Shown here: positions 1 through 8,783 of the stretch, piece after piece
Layout: each line of letters starts with the position of its first letter
Position numbering within the stretch: position 1 is the first letter of the stretch
Assembly: GCA_934320655.1 (NCBI GenBank)
Contig: CAKRFN010000006.1
Span: 62,001 to 126,000 of the forward strand
DNA length: 64,000 nt
Direction of reading: 5' to 3'
Source of the DNA: an uncultured Eubacterium sp.
GTDB lineage: Bacteria; Bacillota; Clostridia; Lachnospirales; Lachnospiraceae
Made by a program: the position numbers and the translations under genes
Notes under the pieces: model-generated
The model's database searches: none
Told to the model about the DNA's origin: nothing
What the model saw: the letters and a program-made list of their open reading frames with translations, nothing else

Positions 1-439
1 AATCATCCATATAAAAGCTGCCATCCGGATTTTCTACCAATTCGGAGCCAAAGGTTCCCGCACAGGCTGTCACCACCGGACATCCCGATGCACATGCCTC
101 TGCGAGATAGCTGTCGCCTCCTGCATCCTCCGATGCCCCGACGTAGAGCACATCCAACGCAATTACCGCAGGTGCCTGCTCCGGATCCTGATTCAATATC
201 TGAATCACATCGCCCATCAGACCTCTGCCCCATGATGCGAATGGTCCGAGGGCATCGAGACTTTTCTGGTCAATATTGATGAGCATGATCTGTCCATCCT
301 GCGGTGTCGGATGCTGATACAATGCATCCGACAGGTAGGCATCCTGTGCATACATGATCCCTGCTGCATAGATGCCCGCAAAGAGAGCGCCTGTGACAAG
401 CCCCGCTAAGAGGGACTTCCATGTGGATTTATGGTTCAT
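1..439 (-). CDS. CHASE2-domain membrane signalling protein, N-terminal part (cut by window edge)
   Basis: Only the first 146 codons are present; the gene runs off the left edge. A short cytoplasmic start is followed by a membrane segment (about residues 9-27) and then a sequence typical of CHASE2 extracytoplasmic sensor domains (LINIDQKSLDALGPF, then GDVIQIL and a strand-rich VIALDVLYVG stretch). CHASE2 proteins usually continue into an adenylate/guanylate cyclase, histidine kinase or diguanylate cyclase domain, so the output domain is unknown here. The start overlaps the end of the upstream FecR-domain gene by 11 bases, implying co-translation. CHASE2 and FecR-like proteins are often encoded together, which supports the call. 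Confidence 0.8.
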   Translation of the reverse strand, partial: MNHKSTWKSLLAGLVTGALFAGIYAAGIMYAQDAYLSDALYQHPTPQDGQIMLINIDQKSLDALGPFASWGRGLMGDVIQILNQDPEQAPAVIALDVLYVGASEDAGGDSYLAEACASGCPVVTACAGTFGSELVENPDGSFYMDD

Positions 440-2519
440 GATGGATACCCTCTGTCAGCTTTATCTCACCACCGTCGTTCTGAATCCGTTCCTTTTTGCC
501 TTCTATCGACTGGATCTCCACGGATGCACCCTTGGCAACTACCAGTTTTCCACCCTCTGAAAGCGTTACATAGTCCGGCTTTATGATCTCTGATGTCTGT
601 GCATCAAGCTGCACGCCCTGCAATGTATACGGAAAATATTTATTACCATCCGTCTCACCGCCCATATCCGGTGCTTCAACTACCAGTCTCACATTTTTGT
701 TACTCCATATCAGGCTGCCCGCTTCATGTGAAATCGCATAGCCGCCGTTACGGTTTACAATGATTCCGTTGTCCGATCCGCCCAGCTTCAATGTTCCACC
801 GTTCAAATGAACAACCCGCTGTCCGGTACCGGCAATCTCTGTATTTCCATCCAGTGTCAGCGAACCCTCTATCCAGAGCTCCTTATCGTTCATCTGTACA
901 TGAAAATTTCTCAGACTTACCACATCTCCCGCTGAAATGACTGCATTGGTTTCAAAATTCCATCTCACGGAATTACCAGGCAGCGCGACAATCGCCTCAA
1001 CAATCGCCCTGCATATATATTTTGCATAGTAATAGGTCTGACCTTCGCCACTATCCAACATACTCTCAGATGTCATGAGGAGCCAGTCATCCTGCGGCAG
1101 GGCATCCAACGGCTCTGCACTGATCAGCACTCCGCTGGTACCCTGATATTTGTCAGCTGTGGCTGCCACATAATTGCCCCGGATGGTGTTCGTATTCTTT
1201 ATCGCAGCGCCGCCATCACTGATCAGATCTGTGCATAACGTGCCATGTACCTCCAGCGTGCTGCCTGCGGTCAGATGTACCTTTCCTTCACCGCTTAAGG
1301 TTGCCCCGTCCGGCACGCACAAAAGTCCTCCCTTTTCCACTTTGATTTCCGAATTGGAAGAAATATCCTGTTTTCCCCAGATCAGCAATTCCTTGCCTGT
1401 GGGAACCGTTAAGGTTTCACCTGATACGAGCTGTAGTGTTGCATCGCCTGTTCCGTAACCGATATGTACTTTATCCCTTTTTGCAAATGCCGCTTCGATC
1501 GCTCCGGATGTCACGATGCCGTTCAAGTTGATCTCCTTCTCTACCGGCTGGCTCGGTGTAGACGAACCTCCGGATGAACCGCCTGATGATGAGCCTCCGG
1601 ACGATGACCCCCCGGATGATGAACCCCCGGATGATGAACCTCCGGACGATGAACCGGATGTATTCTCATCCTTTTTGTCATCATTTTTAGGGTCTTCCTT
1701 CTGGTCATCCTTCTGATCCTGATCTGTTTTTCCCGGATCGTTCTGCCCTGCCTCTTCCTTTTTAAATTGTTCATACGCCTCGCGGATCTTCTCCATGTCA
1801 AGATCTGTCGTCTGTTCGATCTTTTTCTGGAGCGCGGAATCGTTCATGATCTCCTCTAATGCTACGGAAGGAATATCTTTTTCCGTCATTTTCCCTACCT
1901 GAACCGCCTGCTTTGCATCTGGATCGGCGTCCCCCGGTTTTGCGGGTGTACCCGATCCGGATCCCAGCTCAACGGTTGCAATCTGTCCGCCCCTGACAGC
2001 TACCGCCTGATCGCCTGTGCCGAGCGTCACCTCGCCCTCGATCAGATACAGCTTTGACTGTGTCTGCGAGGTGACCTCTACCACACCGCAGGTGCCGCGG
2101 ATTCCGGTCACCATCGTAGATGTGCGGACATTCATGCTCTCGTCCTGCCCTAACGGCTTGTCTACGTTAAAAAACAGCTTGCCGCTCTTGACCAGAAGCT
2201 CCAGACTCCTGCCATTCTGACGCAGCGTGGCACTTGAGCTCTGATCCAGCTTGACAGCCTTCGAGCTGTCCAGACTGATATACGCATAACTGTATTTTTC
2301 GGTTGCTAATGAATTGCCATTATAAAGGCGCATGCCATCTGTGATGCGCAGCGAAGTCCCGCTCTGCGTCTTGAGCGTGACAGCCCCCACCTTTTTCTCC
2401 AGTTTCATCGTCGTTGCGCGTGCCGTCGCCGCCGATGCCGGTGTGACAGGTGCCAGCAACAATATACATGCCAGCAACCCACACAGAATCCGTTTTACAT
2501 TTCCCTTTTGTAATAACAT
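429..2519 (-). CDS. secreted FecR-domain protein with Gly/Ser linker
   Basis: A 696-residue exported protein. I chose the ATG at 2519 because AGGAGGG lies 7 bases upstream; an upstream in-frame ATG lacks such a site. Residues 1-31 form a signal peptide ending near ASA. A FecR-type domain follows at about 35-190 (GKLFFNVDKPL, then RTSTMVTGIRGTCGVVEV). A charged Asp/Lys-rich segment and a Gly/Ser repeat of GGSSS units form a linker near residues 290-330. The C-terminal half is rich in beta-helix-like strands. FecR domains transmit extracytoplasmic signals; here the likely partner is the overlapping CHASE2 protein. Function beyond that is inferred. Confidence 0.75.
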   Translation of the reverse strand: MLLQKGNVKRILCGLLACILLLAPVTPASAATARATTMKLEKKVGAVTLKTQSGTSLRITDGMRLYNGNSLATEKYSYAYISLDSSKAVKLDQSSSATLRQNGRSLELLVKSGKLFFNVDKPLGQDESMNVRTSTMVTGIRGTCGVVEVTSQTQSKLYLIEGEVTLGTGDQAVAVRGGQIATVELGSGSGTPAKPGDADPDAKQAVQVGKMTEKDIPSVALEEIMNDSALQKKIEQTTDLDMEKIREAYEQFKKEEAGQNDPGKTDQDQKDDQKEDPKNDDKKDENTSGSSSGGSSSGGSSSGGSSSGGSSSGGSSGGSSTPSQPVEKEINLNGIVTSGAIEAAFAKRDKVHIGYGTGDATLQLVSGETLTVPTGKELLIWGKQDISSNSEIKVEKGGLLCVPDGATLSGEGKVHLTAGSTLEVHGTLCTDLISDGGAAIKNTNTIRGNYVAATADKYQGTSGVLISAEPLDALPQDDWLLMTSESMLDSGEGQTYYYAKYICRAIVEAIVALPGNSVRWNFETNAVISAGDVVSLRNFHVQMNDKELWIEGSLTLDGNTEIAGTGQRVVHLNGGTLKLGGSDNGIIVNRNGGYAISHEAGSLIWSNKNVRLVVEAPDMGGETDGNKYFPYTLQGVQLDAQTSEIIKPDYVTLSEGGKLVVAKGASVEIQSIEGKKERIQNDGGEIKLTEGIHHEP
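1555..1665 (-). repeat. tandem repeat encoding GGSSS linker
   Basis: Short tandem repeats of about 15 bases encode the Gly-Gly-Ser-Ser-Ser units of the FecR-domain protein. All unit changes would keep the reading frame, so copy-number variation would change linker length, not expression. Confidence 0.7.
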
Positions 2520-2551
2520 CTCTGATCCCTCCTCTGCTTCTGCCTGCATCA

Positions 2552-3997
2552 CTATGCAAGCCATGCTCTGCTCTGTTCAAACAGGGCTAACAATTTCTGG
2601 TCAATCTGTCCCTGATCTGCCATCTCCTGCAGGATCCGAAACGCATGTTCTGCCGGCATCGGCCGTTTATACGGACGGTCAATCGCCGTCATTGCTTCGA
2701 ACACATCCAGGATCGTCAGCAGCCGTACTTCCCAGCAGATCTCATCCCCCGCCAGTCCTTTCGGATAGCCGGTGCCGTTGAGCAGCTCGTGATGCTGGGA
2801 TGCCCACTGCAAAACATCCTTATAGTCATCGTCCAGTGCCATCTGTTCGAGCATCATGCGCGTCTTTTCTACATGGTCCTGCATGACCGCCCGTTCTCCA
2901 CTCGTCAGCGTGCCTTTCCGTATCATCAACTGCTCTCGTTCCTGCTCTGTGAGCCAGCTATGCACCGTTCCGTCCTCTTCAATATAAGTACGTGCCGCTA
3001 ACTGCTCCACCTGTCCGATCTGCTCATCCGTCAACGGACCTGCCTCATTCACTGTACGCACCAGTTTCTCTGCCTGCCGGATATCCAATAACGTCTGTTC
3101 CGCCTGTGCACCGCTCATGCGTCCCTCCAACTGTGCGATACGTGCCAGCAGGCGGATCTTCTCCAATCGTTCCAGGACAAGATGATAATTTCCAGCCAGA
3201 CGGCTCTGCTTATCCATAATCTCTAACGGTGTAATCAGTTTCCCAATATCATGCATCCACACACTCATGATAAATTCCTGTTTTTTCTGCTCATCAAAAT
3301 ACTGACCCGGATAATTGTTCTGCAGCCAGTCGATGAACCGAGTCGCATAGATCACCATATTTTTTGTGTGGTTTGCATTATAAGGCGTCCTCGCATCGAT
3401 CGCGGTAGACATCACTTTCACATAAGAATCCAGCATTTTCCGGATCTGATGCGCATAATTCATATTTGTAAGGCAGATCGCAGCCTGTGAGCCCATCGCC
3501 AGCAGGATCTGTTCATATTCACCGGCAAACGGTATGATCTGTCCGTTTTCATCCAATGCATTGATCAACTGGACGACTCCTATGATGTGTTCTTTATCGT
3601 CCTCTAACGGCACAACGAGCATGGACTGTGTGTGATATCCGGTCATCGCATCATATTTTTTCGGTCCTGAAAAATCAAACCGCGAACTCTCATAGACATC
3701 CGGTATATTGATCAGTCTCCGATACAGCACACCGCATGCACAGACATTTTCCTCAGACAAAGGCACTGGCGGCAGCGTCGTTGCACCTTCACCTCCTCCC
3801 TGATGGATACCCTGCGAGCGCGTAATCATAATACTGAATTCCAGTGTTTCTCCGTTGTTAATATACAAAGTCCCGCCATCACACTGCGTAATATCCATCG
3901 CCGATGTAAGTATCTGATCCAACAGCTTTTCCCTGTTTTTTTCCTTTGAGAATGCGATACCGATATTTAAGACTTTTTGAAGTGTGTCACTAATCAT
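2552..3997 (-). CDS. GAF and HD-GYP domain phosphohydrolase
   Basis: A 481-residue cytoplasmic protein. An N-terminal GAF sensor domain spans about residues 20-180. The C-terminal half is an HD-type phosphohydrolase with H200, the HD pair at 239-240 (MHDIGK) and the HD-GYP signature HHELLNGTGYP at 392-402. About 90 extra residues lie between the HD pair and the next helix. HD-GYP proteins hydrolyse cyclic di-GMP or related cyclic nucleotides; the substrate here is not known. The start overlaps the stop of the upstream MBL gene by 4 bases (ATGA), so the two are translationally coupled. With FecR and CHASE2 downstream it looks like part of one signalling operon. Confidence 0.85.
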   Translation of the reverse strand: MISDTLQKVLNIGIAFSKEKNREKLLDQILTSAMDITQCDGGTLYINNGETLEFSIMITRSQGIHQGGGEGATTLPPVPLSEENVCACGVLYRRLINIPDVYESSRFDFSGPKKYDAMTGYHTQSMLVVPLEDDKEHIIGVVQLINALDENGQIIPFAGEYEQILLAMGSQAAICLTNMNYAHQIRKMLDSYVKVMSTAIDARTPYNANHTKNMVIYATRFIDWLQNNYPGQYFDEQKKQEFIMSVWMHDIGKLITPLEIMDKQSRLAGNYHLVLERLEKIRLLARIAQLEGRMSGAQAEQTLLDIRQAEKLVRTVNEAGPLTDEQIGQVEQLAARTYIEEDGTVHSWLTEQEREQLMIRKGTLTSGERAVMQDHVEKTRMMLEQMALDDDYKDVLQWASQHHELLNGTGYPKGLAGDEICWEVRLLTILDVFEAMTAIDRPYKRPMPAEHAFRILQEMADQGQIDQKLLALFEQSRAWLA

Positions 3998-4872
3998 ATA
4001 ATGATACTTTCTCCCTCTCTGGCAAATGAAATATACGCCCGATATTGCTGTAATTGCCGTTCTAGTTCAACCATCTGCACATCTGTGCGCGCCGGTGCGT
4101 GATGAAAAAGCAGACCTTTTTTTGCCTTGCTTGATGTAATGAGCTGTGATGCCATCCGGATGCTGGAATGTCCGAATCCTCTGCACTGCTCATATTCCGC
4201 ATCCGTATACTGCGCATCCAGTATAAAAAGATCCGTCCCCGCCGCAAACGCTGACAGCGCGCGCGCTTCATCCTCGTCCGGATCACAGTCCGTCGCATAT
4301 ACCATGCTGTGCCCGCCCCAATCCGCACGAAAAGCAGCCGCTCCACCCGGATGTGTCACGTGCATCGCGGACAGGATCACCAGAGCGCTCTCATCGGCAC
4401 TATCCGCTCCATCGCCCAGAATCACCGGCTGTTTACCGATACTGCGATAGCTAATGTCGGCGCGGAACGCCTCCAGTCCGACCGGCCAGAGCGGTTCCTT
4501 CATCATCTGCCCGAATACCTCACCGATCCGGTCGCCCTCCTGCGCATAAAAGATCACTTGTGCAGTCTCATCAAACAGCATCCGGCTCATTGGTATTCCC
4601 AGCAGATGATCCAGATGAAAATGGGAGAAAAACACATGCACCTTTGCATGTTCCTTCCAGATCCGGTCAGGCAGATTCATGATCCCGCTGCCGGCATCAA
4701 AAATCACCGCCTGCGAAGAGCCGCTCCCATCCACGCCTGTCTCCAGCAAAACACAGGAGGTTGCCCCACCATATATCTGATATTGTGCACCACTCACCGG
4801 TATACTGCCGCGTGCGCCCAGAACGGTCACACGTGCGCGGCACTCCATAGCTGTTTCCCGTTTTTTATCCAC
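3994..4872 (-). CDS. metallo-beta-lactamase-fold hydrolase
   Basis: About 292 residues from the GTG at 4872, or 284 from the ATG at 4848; neither has a clear ribosome site. The MBL metal motif HFHLDH is at residues 84-89 of the longer form, with later ligands in AMHVTHPGG, VYATDCDPDE and LLFHHAPA. The order and spacing resemble the RNase Z/PhnP/class II cyclic-nucleotide phosphodiesterase branch of the fold, not beta-lactamases. It is the first gene of a minus-strand run with a GAF/HD-GYP protein, FecR and CHASE2, so hydrolysis of a cyclic nucleotide or similar signal is a reasonable inference. The exact substrate cannot be read from sequence. Confidence 0.8.
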   Translation of the reverse strand: MDKKRETAMECRARVTVLGARGSIPVSGAQYQIYGGATSCVLLETGVDGSGSSQAVIFDAGSGIMNLPDRIWKEHAKVHVFFSHFHLDHLLGIPMSRMLFDETAQVIFYAQEGDRIGEVFGQMMKEPLWPVGLEAFRADISYRSIGKQPVILGDGADSADESALVILSAMHVTHPGGAAAFRADWGGHSMVYATDCDPDEDEARALSAFAAGTDLFILDAQYTDAEYEQCRGFGHSSIRMASQLITSSKAKKGLLFHHAPARTDVQMVELERQLQQYRAYISFAREGESIII

Positions 4873-5035
4873 AGTGTTTCACCCACTTTTTCGTCTAATT
4901 ACAAAACATTTTAACATATCTGCCGGATATTTAAAAGAACCTAATCCCCACAAATCCACTTCACTCCCATCTTTTTTGAATAATTTACAAAAAAATACAC
5001 ATGCTCTGGAAAAAGCAATCCGGAGGATCATTCGC

Positions 5036-5746
5036 ATGGTTGGAGAAATCTCATATGTAATCGTTCTGTCACTCGCATCCCTCATCGTCCTGTTTCTCAT
5101 GACAAAGCTCATGGGCTACCGCCAGATGTCCCAGATGAGTCTGTTTGACTATATCAACGGCATCACGATCGGCTCCATCGCCGCGGAGATGGCAACAAAT
5201 CTGGAGGACTACCACCGCCCGTTAGCCGCGATGATCGTCTATGCGCTGGTCGCTGTCTGCCTGTCACTGCTCTCCGGAAAATCCGTCAAAGCACGGCGTT
5301 TTTTAAACGGCAAACCGCTGATCCTGCTCCACAACGATATTTTATATGAAGAAAATCTGAAAAAATCCAAGGTCGATCTGAATGAATTTCTCGAACAGTG
5401 CCGCGTCAGCGGATATTTTGACATCTCGCAGCTACAAACGGTCATCCTCGAAGGAAACGGACGTTTCAGCTTTTTGCCGAAATCATCCGACCGTCCGGCA
5501 ACTCCGAACGATCTGGCTCTGACACCGGAACAGGAAGACCTGACTGCCGTACTCATTCTCGACGGTCACATCATGGAGGACAACCTCAAGCATGCCGGAA
5601 AAGAAAAAAAGTGGCTGTGCGCACAGCTCAATGCGCAGGGTATCCCTGACGCAGAGCATGTACTGCTCGCCACTTGTGATCTGAATAATAAACTGACTGC
5701 CTTCCCCAAAAACAGGGGAACGCACGCGGAAGATCTGCTCAGCTAA
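5036..5746 (+). CDS. DUF421 (YetF-like) membrane protein
   Basis: A 236-residue membrane protein. The start is set by GGAGG about 10 bases before the ATG at 5036; upstream in-frame codons give no membrane-protein-like extension. Three hydrophobic helices lie in the first 85 residues, with the family motif KLMGYRQMSQMSLFDYINGITIGS next to helix 2. A soluble C-terminal region follows with the conserved GKPLILLHNDILYEENLKK stretch. DUF421 proteins such as B. subtilis YetF are sporulation- or stress-associated membrane proteins without a settled biochemical role. The gene stands alone, divergent from the signalling cluster and convergent with map. Confidence 0.88.
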   Translation: MVGEISYVIVLSLASLIVLFLMTKLMGYRQMSQMSLFDYINGITIGSIAAEMATNLEDYHRPLAAMIVYALVAVCLSLLSGKSVKARRFLNGKPLILLHNDILYEENLKKSKVDLNEFLEQCRVSGYFDISQLQTVILEGNGRFSFLPKSSDRPATPNDLALTPEQEDLTAVLILDGHIMEDNLKHAGKEKKWLCAQLNAQGIPDAEHVLLATCDLNNKLTAFPKNRGTHAEDLLS

Positions 5747-5761
5747 ATCTCAATCCGCCGG

Positions 5762-6679
5762 TTAGTAGGAGATCAGTTCGGCTCCATCCTCTGTCACCAA
5801 AACCATATATTCCCACTGGGCGGAAGGCTTGCCATCCTCGGTGTAAGCCGTCCAGCCGTTTGCCTCGTCGATAAAGATATCTTCCTTGCCCATGTTGACC
5901 ATCGGCTCAATCGTAAACATCATGCCGGGCACGAGCAGCATCTCCTCGCCCCTCTTGGAATGATAGCCAACCCACGGATCTTCATGGAATTCGAGTCCCA
6001 CGCCGTGTCCGCCGATCTCACGCACGATGGAATAGCCGTTTTCGTATGCGTGGTCGTGTACCGCCTGCCCCATGTCGCCGAGGAAGCCCCACGGCTTGAC
6101 TGCCGCCAGTCCGAGATCACAGCACTCCTTTGTCACTTCGACCAGACGCTTTTTCTCCGGACTCACATCCCCGATGCAGAACATCCGCGAAGAATCCGAA
6201 AAATAGCCGTTTAAAATCGTAGAACAGTCTACATTGATAATATCCCCATCCTTTAATACGACCTTGTCATCCGGAATGCCGTGGCACACCTGATCGTTGA
6301 TCGAGGTACATACACTCTTGGGGAAGCCCTGATAATTGAGTGGTGCGGGAATTCCGCCCATCTTTGTTGTGAGGTCATATACGATATAGTCGATCTGCTG
6401 TGTCGTCATTCCGGCTTTAATCTGTTCGCCTACCGCATCGAGTACGGCGATATTGATCTTGGCACTCTGACGGATGCCTGCGATCTGATCGTGATTTTTG
6501 ATGATGGAATGGCTGGGTACGATATGTCCCTCCTCCTGTATGCGCTGGATCTTCTCATCCATCGCCATATGGCACTGCTTGTATTTTTTGCCGCTTTTGC
6601 ACCAGCACGGATCGTTTCTGCCGATCTTAATCTGTTTTGCCACGTGCATACCCATAAACGGGTTCTGATTCAAATTCAT
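5762..6679 (-). CDS. map: type I methionine aminopeptidase with SEC-C zinc motif
   Basis: A 305-residue enzyme that removes initiator methionine from nascent proteins. An N-terminal SEC-C type zinc motif (NDPCWCKSGKKYKQCH, residues 22-37) marks the longer MetAP class found in many Clostridia. The catalytic domain starts near residue 60, with metal ligands in NVDCSTILNGYFSDSSR (two Asp), GGHGVGLEFHEDP (His), MMFTIEPMV (Glu) and AQWEYMVLV (Glu). A GAGGAGA site precedes the ATG. A second in-frame ATG at residue 10 is possible. It is monocistronic or at the end of a short run behind a lipoprotein gene. Confidence 0.95.
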   Translation of the reverse strand: MNLNQNPFMGMHVAKQIKIGRNDPCWCKSGKKYKQCHMAMDEKIQRIQEEGHIVPSHSIIKNHDQIAGIRQSAKINIAVLDAVGEQIKAGMTTQQIDYIVYDLTTKMGGIPAPLNYQGFPKSVCTSINDQVCHGIPDDKVVLKDGDIINVDCSTILNGYFSDSSRMFCIGDVSPEKKRLVEVTKECCDLGLAAVKPWGFLGDMGQAVHDHAYENGYSIVREIGGHGVGLEFHEDPWVGYHSKRGEEMLLVPGMMFTIEPMVNMGKEDIFIDEANGWTAYTEDGKPSAQWEYMVLVTEDGAELISY

Positions 6680-6716
6680 TTGTTTTCTCTCCTCTATCCT
6701 TTATCGATGATTGGTC

Positions 6717-7394
6717 TCACTGATCGAGTGTGACATGGCCCATCGATATGCCTTCCCAAACGCTGTCTGTGATCTTGTAGCTGTGTTCCTCAAGCAACTG
6801 CTCATAAACAATGCCATCCACATCACAGTCCTCCTCAGGCACTCCCTGCATCGCCGCATAGAGCTGCTGGTATTTCTGTGCCAGCGCCATGTGTAACAGA
6901 TCCTCGGTCAATTCGTCCTGCGTAATGCCGATCCGCTGCTGTCCGGTCTCCCCCAGATCCATCCAGAAATCTTCTGCCCGCGAAGTCGCATAGTCGATCT
7001 CCTCCTGATCGAGCTCCATACCCATCTCCTGCGCCAGATTATAAAAAATGAAATCATGAATCGCGAGGTTCATCGCCTCCTCACGGGCACGCACCCGCAC
7101 AAAATGACCGTTGATATGCGTATTCCAGTATTTATTAGGATTGTCCGCATTATACAAAAGCGCCTGCTCCTGTACTGTCTGCTCCTCATATGCAATGTAA
7201 AATGCCAGCTCCCGCAACGGATACTTCTGTCCGTCCAGCCGCAGCACCGTGTCATCCAGATGATCTGCAAGCACGATCACCTTTTGTCTGACACCGCAGC
7301 CACACAGCGCACAGATCACTACCCCAATCAATATGACCGTCGCAAGCAGCCGCCGCAGGCGGTTTCCGCCGGCTTTGTCCTGATGTACCTTCAT
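6717..7394 (-). CDS. lipoprotein, SurA/PrsA N-terminal-like
   Basis: A 225-residue predicted lipoprotein. A signal segment with hydrophobic core LLATVILIGVVICAL ends in a lipobox (ALCGC, Cys at about 32). The mature part is helical and resembles the chaperone domain of SurA/PrsA-type foldases (YNLAQEMGMELDQEEIDYATSRAEDFW), but no parvulin prolyl isomerase domain is seen. It may help fold exported proteins, as judged only from this resemblance. It lies between map and an NlpC/P60 hydrolase gene, all on the minus strand. Confidence 0.6.
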   Translation of the reverse strand: MKVHQDKAGGNRLRRLLATVILIGVVICALCGCGVRQKVIVLADHLDDTVLRLDGQKYPLRELAFYIAYEEQTVQEQALLYNADNPNKYWNTHINGHFVRVRAREEAMNLAIHDFIFYNLAQEMGMELDQEEIDYATSRAEDFWMDLGETGQQRIGITQDELTEDLLHMALAQKYQQLYAAMQGVPEEDCDVDGIVYEQLLEEHSYKITDSVWEGISMGHVTLDQ

Positions 7395-7442
7395 CCTTTT
7401 CCCCTTTATCCTAAGCCCAAGACCAAATCCCGTGCAACGATA

Positions 7443-8723
7443 CTACAATACCCGGCGGACTGCCAGAATCGTCCGGTACGTTGCAGTCTGTGTCGCGATA
7501 CCGACCGCCGAGCTCTGCGCCCCCACGATCCGTCCGCCGCCGGCATAGATCGCCACATGACCGCTGTAGCAGATCAGATCGCCCGGCTTGGCATTACTGT
7601 AGCTCACACCCTGACCACAGCTGCGCAGCAGATAAGAGCTGTGCGGCAGACTGATGCCGAAATGTCCGAATACACTCATGACAAATCCGGAGCAGTCTGC
7701 ACCGTTCGTCAGACTTGTCCCGCCCCATACATACGGATTGCCGATAAACTGCATCGCATAATCTACAACCTCCTGTCCGCTGACATTCGTCCGGTATGAG
7801 GGATCTGCACCGCCGTCATCCGTACTGCTGCTGCCGGAGCTGTCCCCGCCGCCCGATGTATCTCCGGTCGTCGGCTGCTGCTGTTGTTGCTGTTGTTGCT
7901 GCTGTTGCTGTTGTTCCTGTCTGCGCTGCTCCTCCTGCTGGCGGCGCAGTTCTTCCTCGCGCCTGCGCTGTTCCTCTTCCGCCGCAATGCGCGCCTGTTC
8001 TGCCACGATAATATCGTTCTGTTCCTTGATCGTCTGCTTATACTGGCGTGCCAGCTCCTGCGCCTTTGCGAGCTTGGTATCAAAGTCGCTCATCGTCGCA
8101 CGCTTATTCGCCAGCATCTTCTCCAATTCCTTTGACTGCTGTTCCTGATTTTCTTTTAGCGCGACCATATCCTGCTGCTCCTGCTCAAGTGTCTCCTTGA
8201 GGGATGCCACCTGCTTGACAGTATCCTGATACTCGTTGAGCATCGTGCGGTCATAGTCATAGATCTGGTTAAAATATTCGACACGGTTTAACACATCCGC
8301 CATGCTTCCCGCTCCGAGCAAAGACTCCACAAGCGCATTATCCCCGCGCTCATACATAAAGCGGATACGCTTTTTCATGCTCTCGTACTGGCGCTTTTCG
8401 GTCTCCTGCGCCTCCTGCAGATCCGCCGTTGCCTGTTCGATGTCCTGCTCCTTCTGTGCAATCTCATCCTTGAGCACATCGATATCCAGCAGCAGTGCTA
8501 CCAGCTCGGAATCAAGCGCATCGATCTCCTTTTGCAGTGAATTTTGTTCCTTTTCTATGTTTGATATGGTTCCTGTCGTCTGATTCAGCTGTTGATTCGC
8601 CTCATTGATCTTATCCTGTGCATCACGGATCGTAGACGCATTCGTCCCCTGTACCATGCCTGCAGCGAGGGTACATACCAATGCCGCAGCGATCAGGCGT
8701 TTTCCTCTTATCCTCTGTGTCAT
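7443..8723 (-). CDS. secreted NlpC/P60 peptidoglycan hydrolase with coiled-coil N-terminus
   Basis: A 426-residue exported cell-wall hydrolase. The ATG at 8723 has GGAGG 5 bases upstream and starts a clean signal peptide (MTQRIRGKRLIAAALVC). Residues about 30-250 form two long coiled coils like those of PcsB/CwlO, which hold such enzymes inactive until FtsEX-type activation. A poly-Gln tract (about 14 Gln) and a Gly/Ser linker follow. The C-terminal NlpC/P60 domain carries the catalytic Cys in GADCSGF and His in GHVAIY. This class cleaves the gamma-D-Glu-diamino acid bond of stem peptides. No ftsEX is in the window. Confidence 0.9.
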   Translation of the reverse strand: MTQRIRGKRLIAAALVCTLAAGMVQGTNASTIRDAQDKINEANQQLNQTTGTISNIEKEQNSLQKEIDALDSELVALLLDIDVLKDEIAQKEQDIEQATADLQEAQETEKRQYESMKKRIRFMYERGDNALVESLLGAGSMADVLNRVEYFNQIYDYDRTMLNEYQDTVKQVASLKETLEQEQQDMVALKENQEQQSKELEKMLANKRATMSDFDTKLAKAQELARQYKQTIKEQNDIIVAEQARIAAEEEQRRREEELRRQQEEQRRQEQQQQQQQQQQQQQPTTGDTSGGGDSSGSSSTDDGGADPSYRTNVSGQEVVDYAMQFIGNPYVWGGTSLTNGADCSGFVMSVFGHFGISLPHSSYLLRSCGQGVSYSNAKPGDLICYSGHVAIYAGGGRIVGAQSSAVGIATQTATYRTILAVRRVL

Positions 8724-8783
8724 ATCATCCTCCATGTGAAACCTACTGTTCCACATGGAGTATAACACGTTGACGCATGAATT

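Noticed and set aside
1555..1665. Short tandem repeats considered as CRISPR
   Set aside because: Units are about 15 bases, have no spacers and keep the coding frame.
1516..1716. Plus-strand frame rich in Pro, Asp and Glu
   Set aside because: It is the opposite strand of the Gly/Ser linker of the FecR-domain gene; no ribosome site.
7876..7920. Poly-Gln tract considered as a phase-variable switch
   Set aside because: The repeat unit is three bases, so length changes would not shift the frame.
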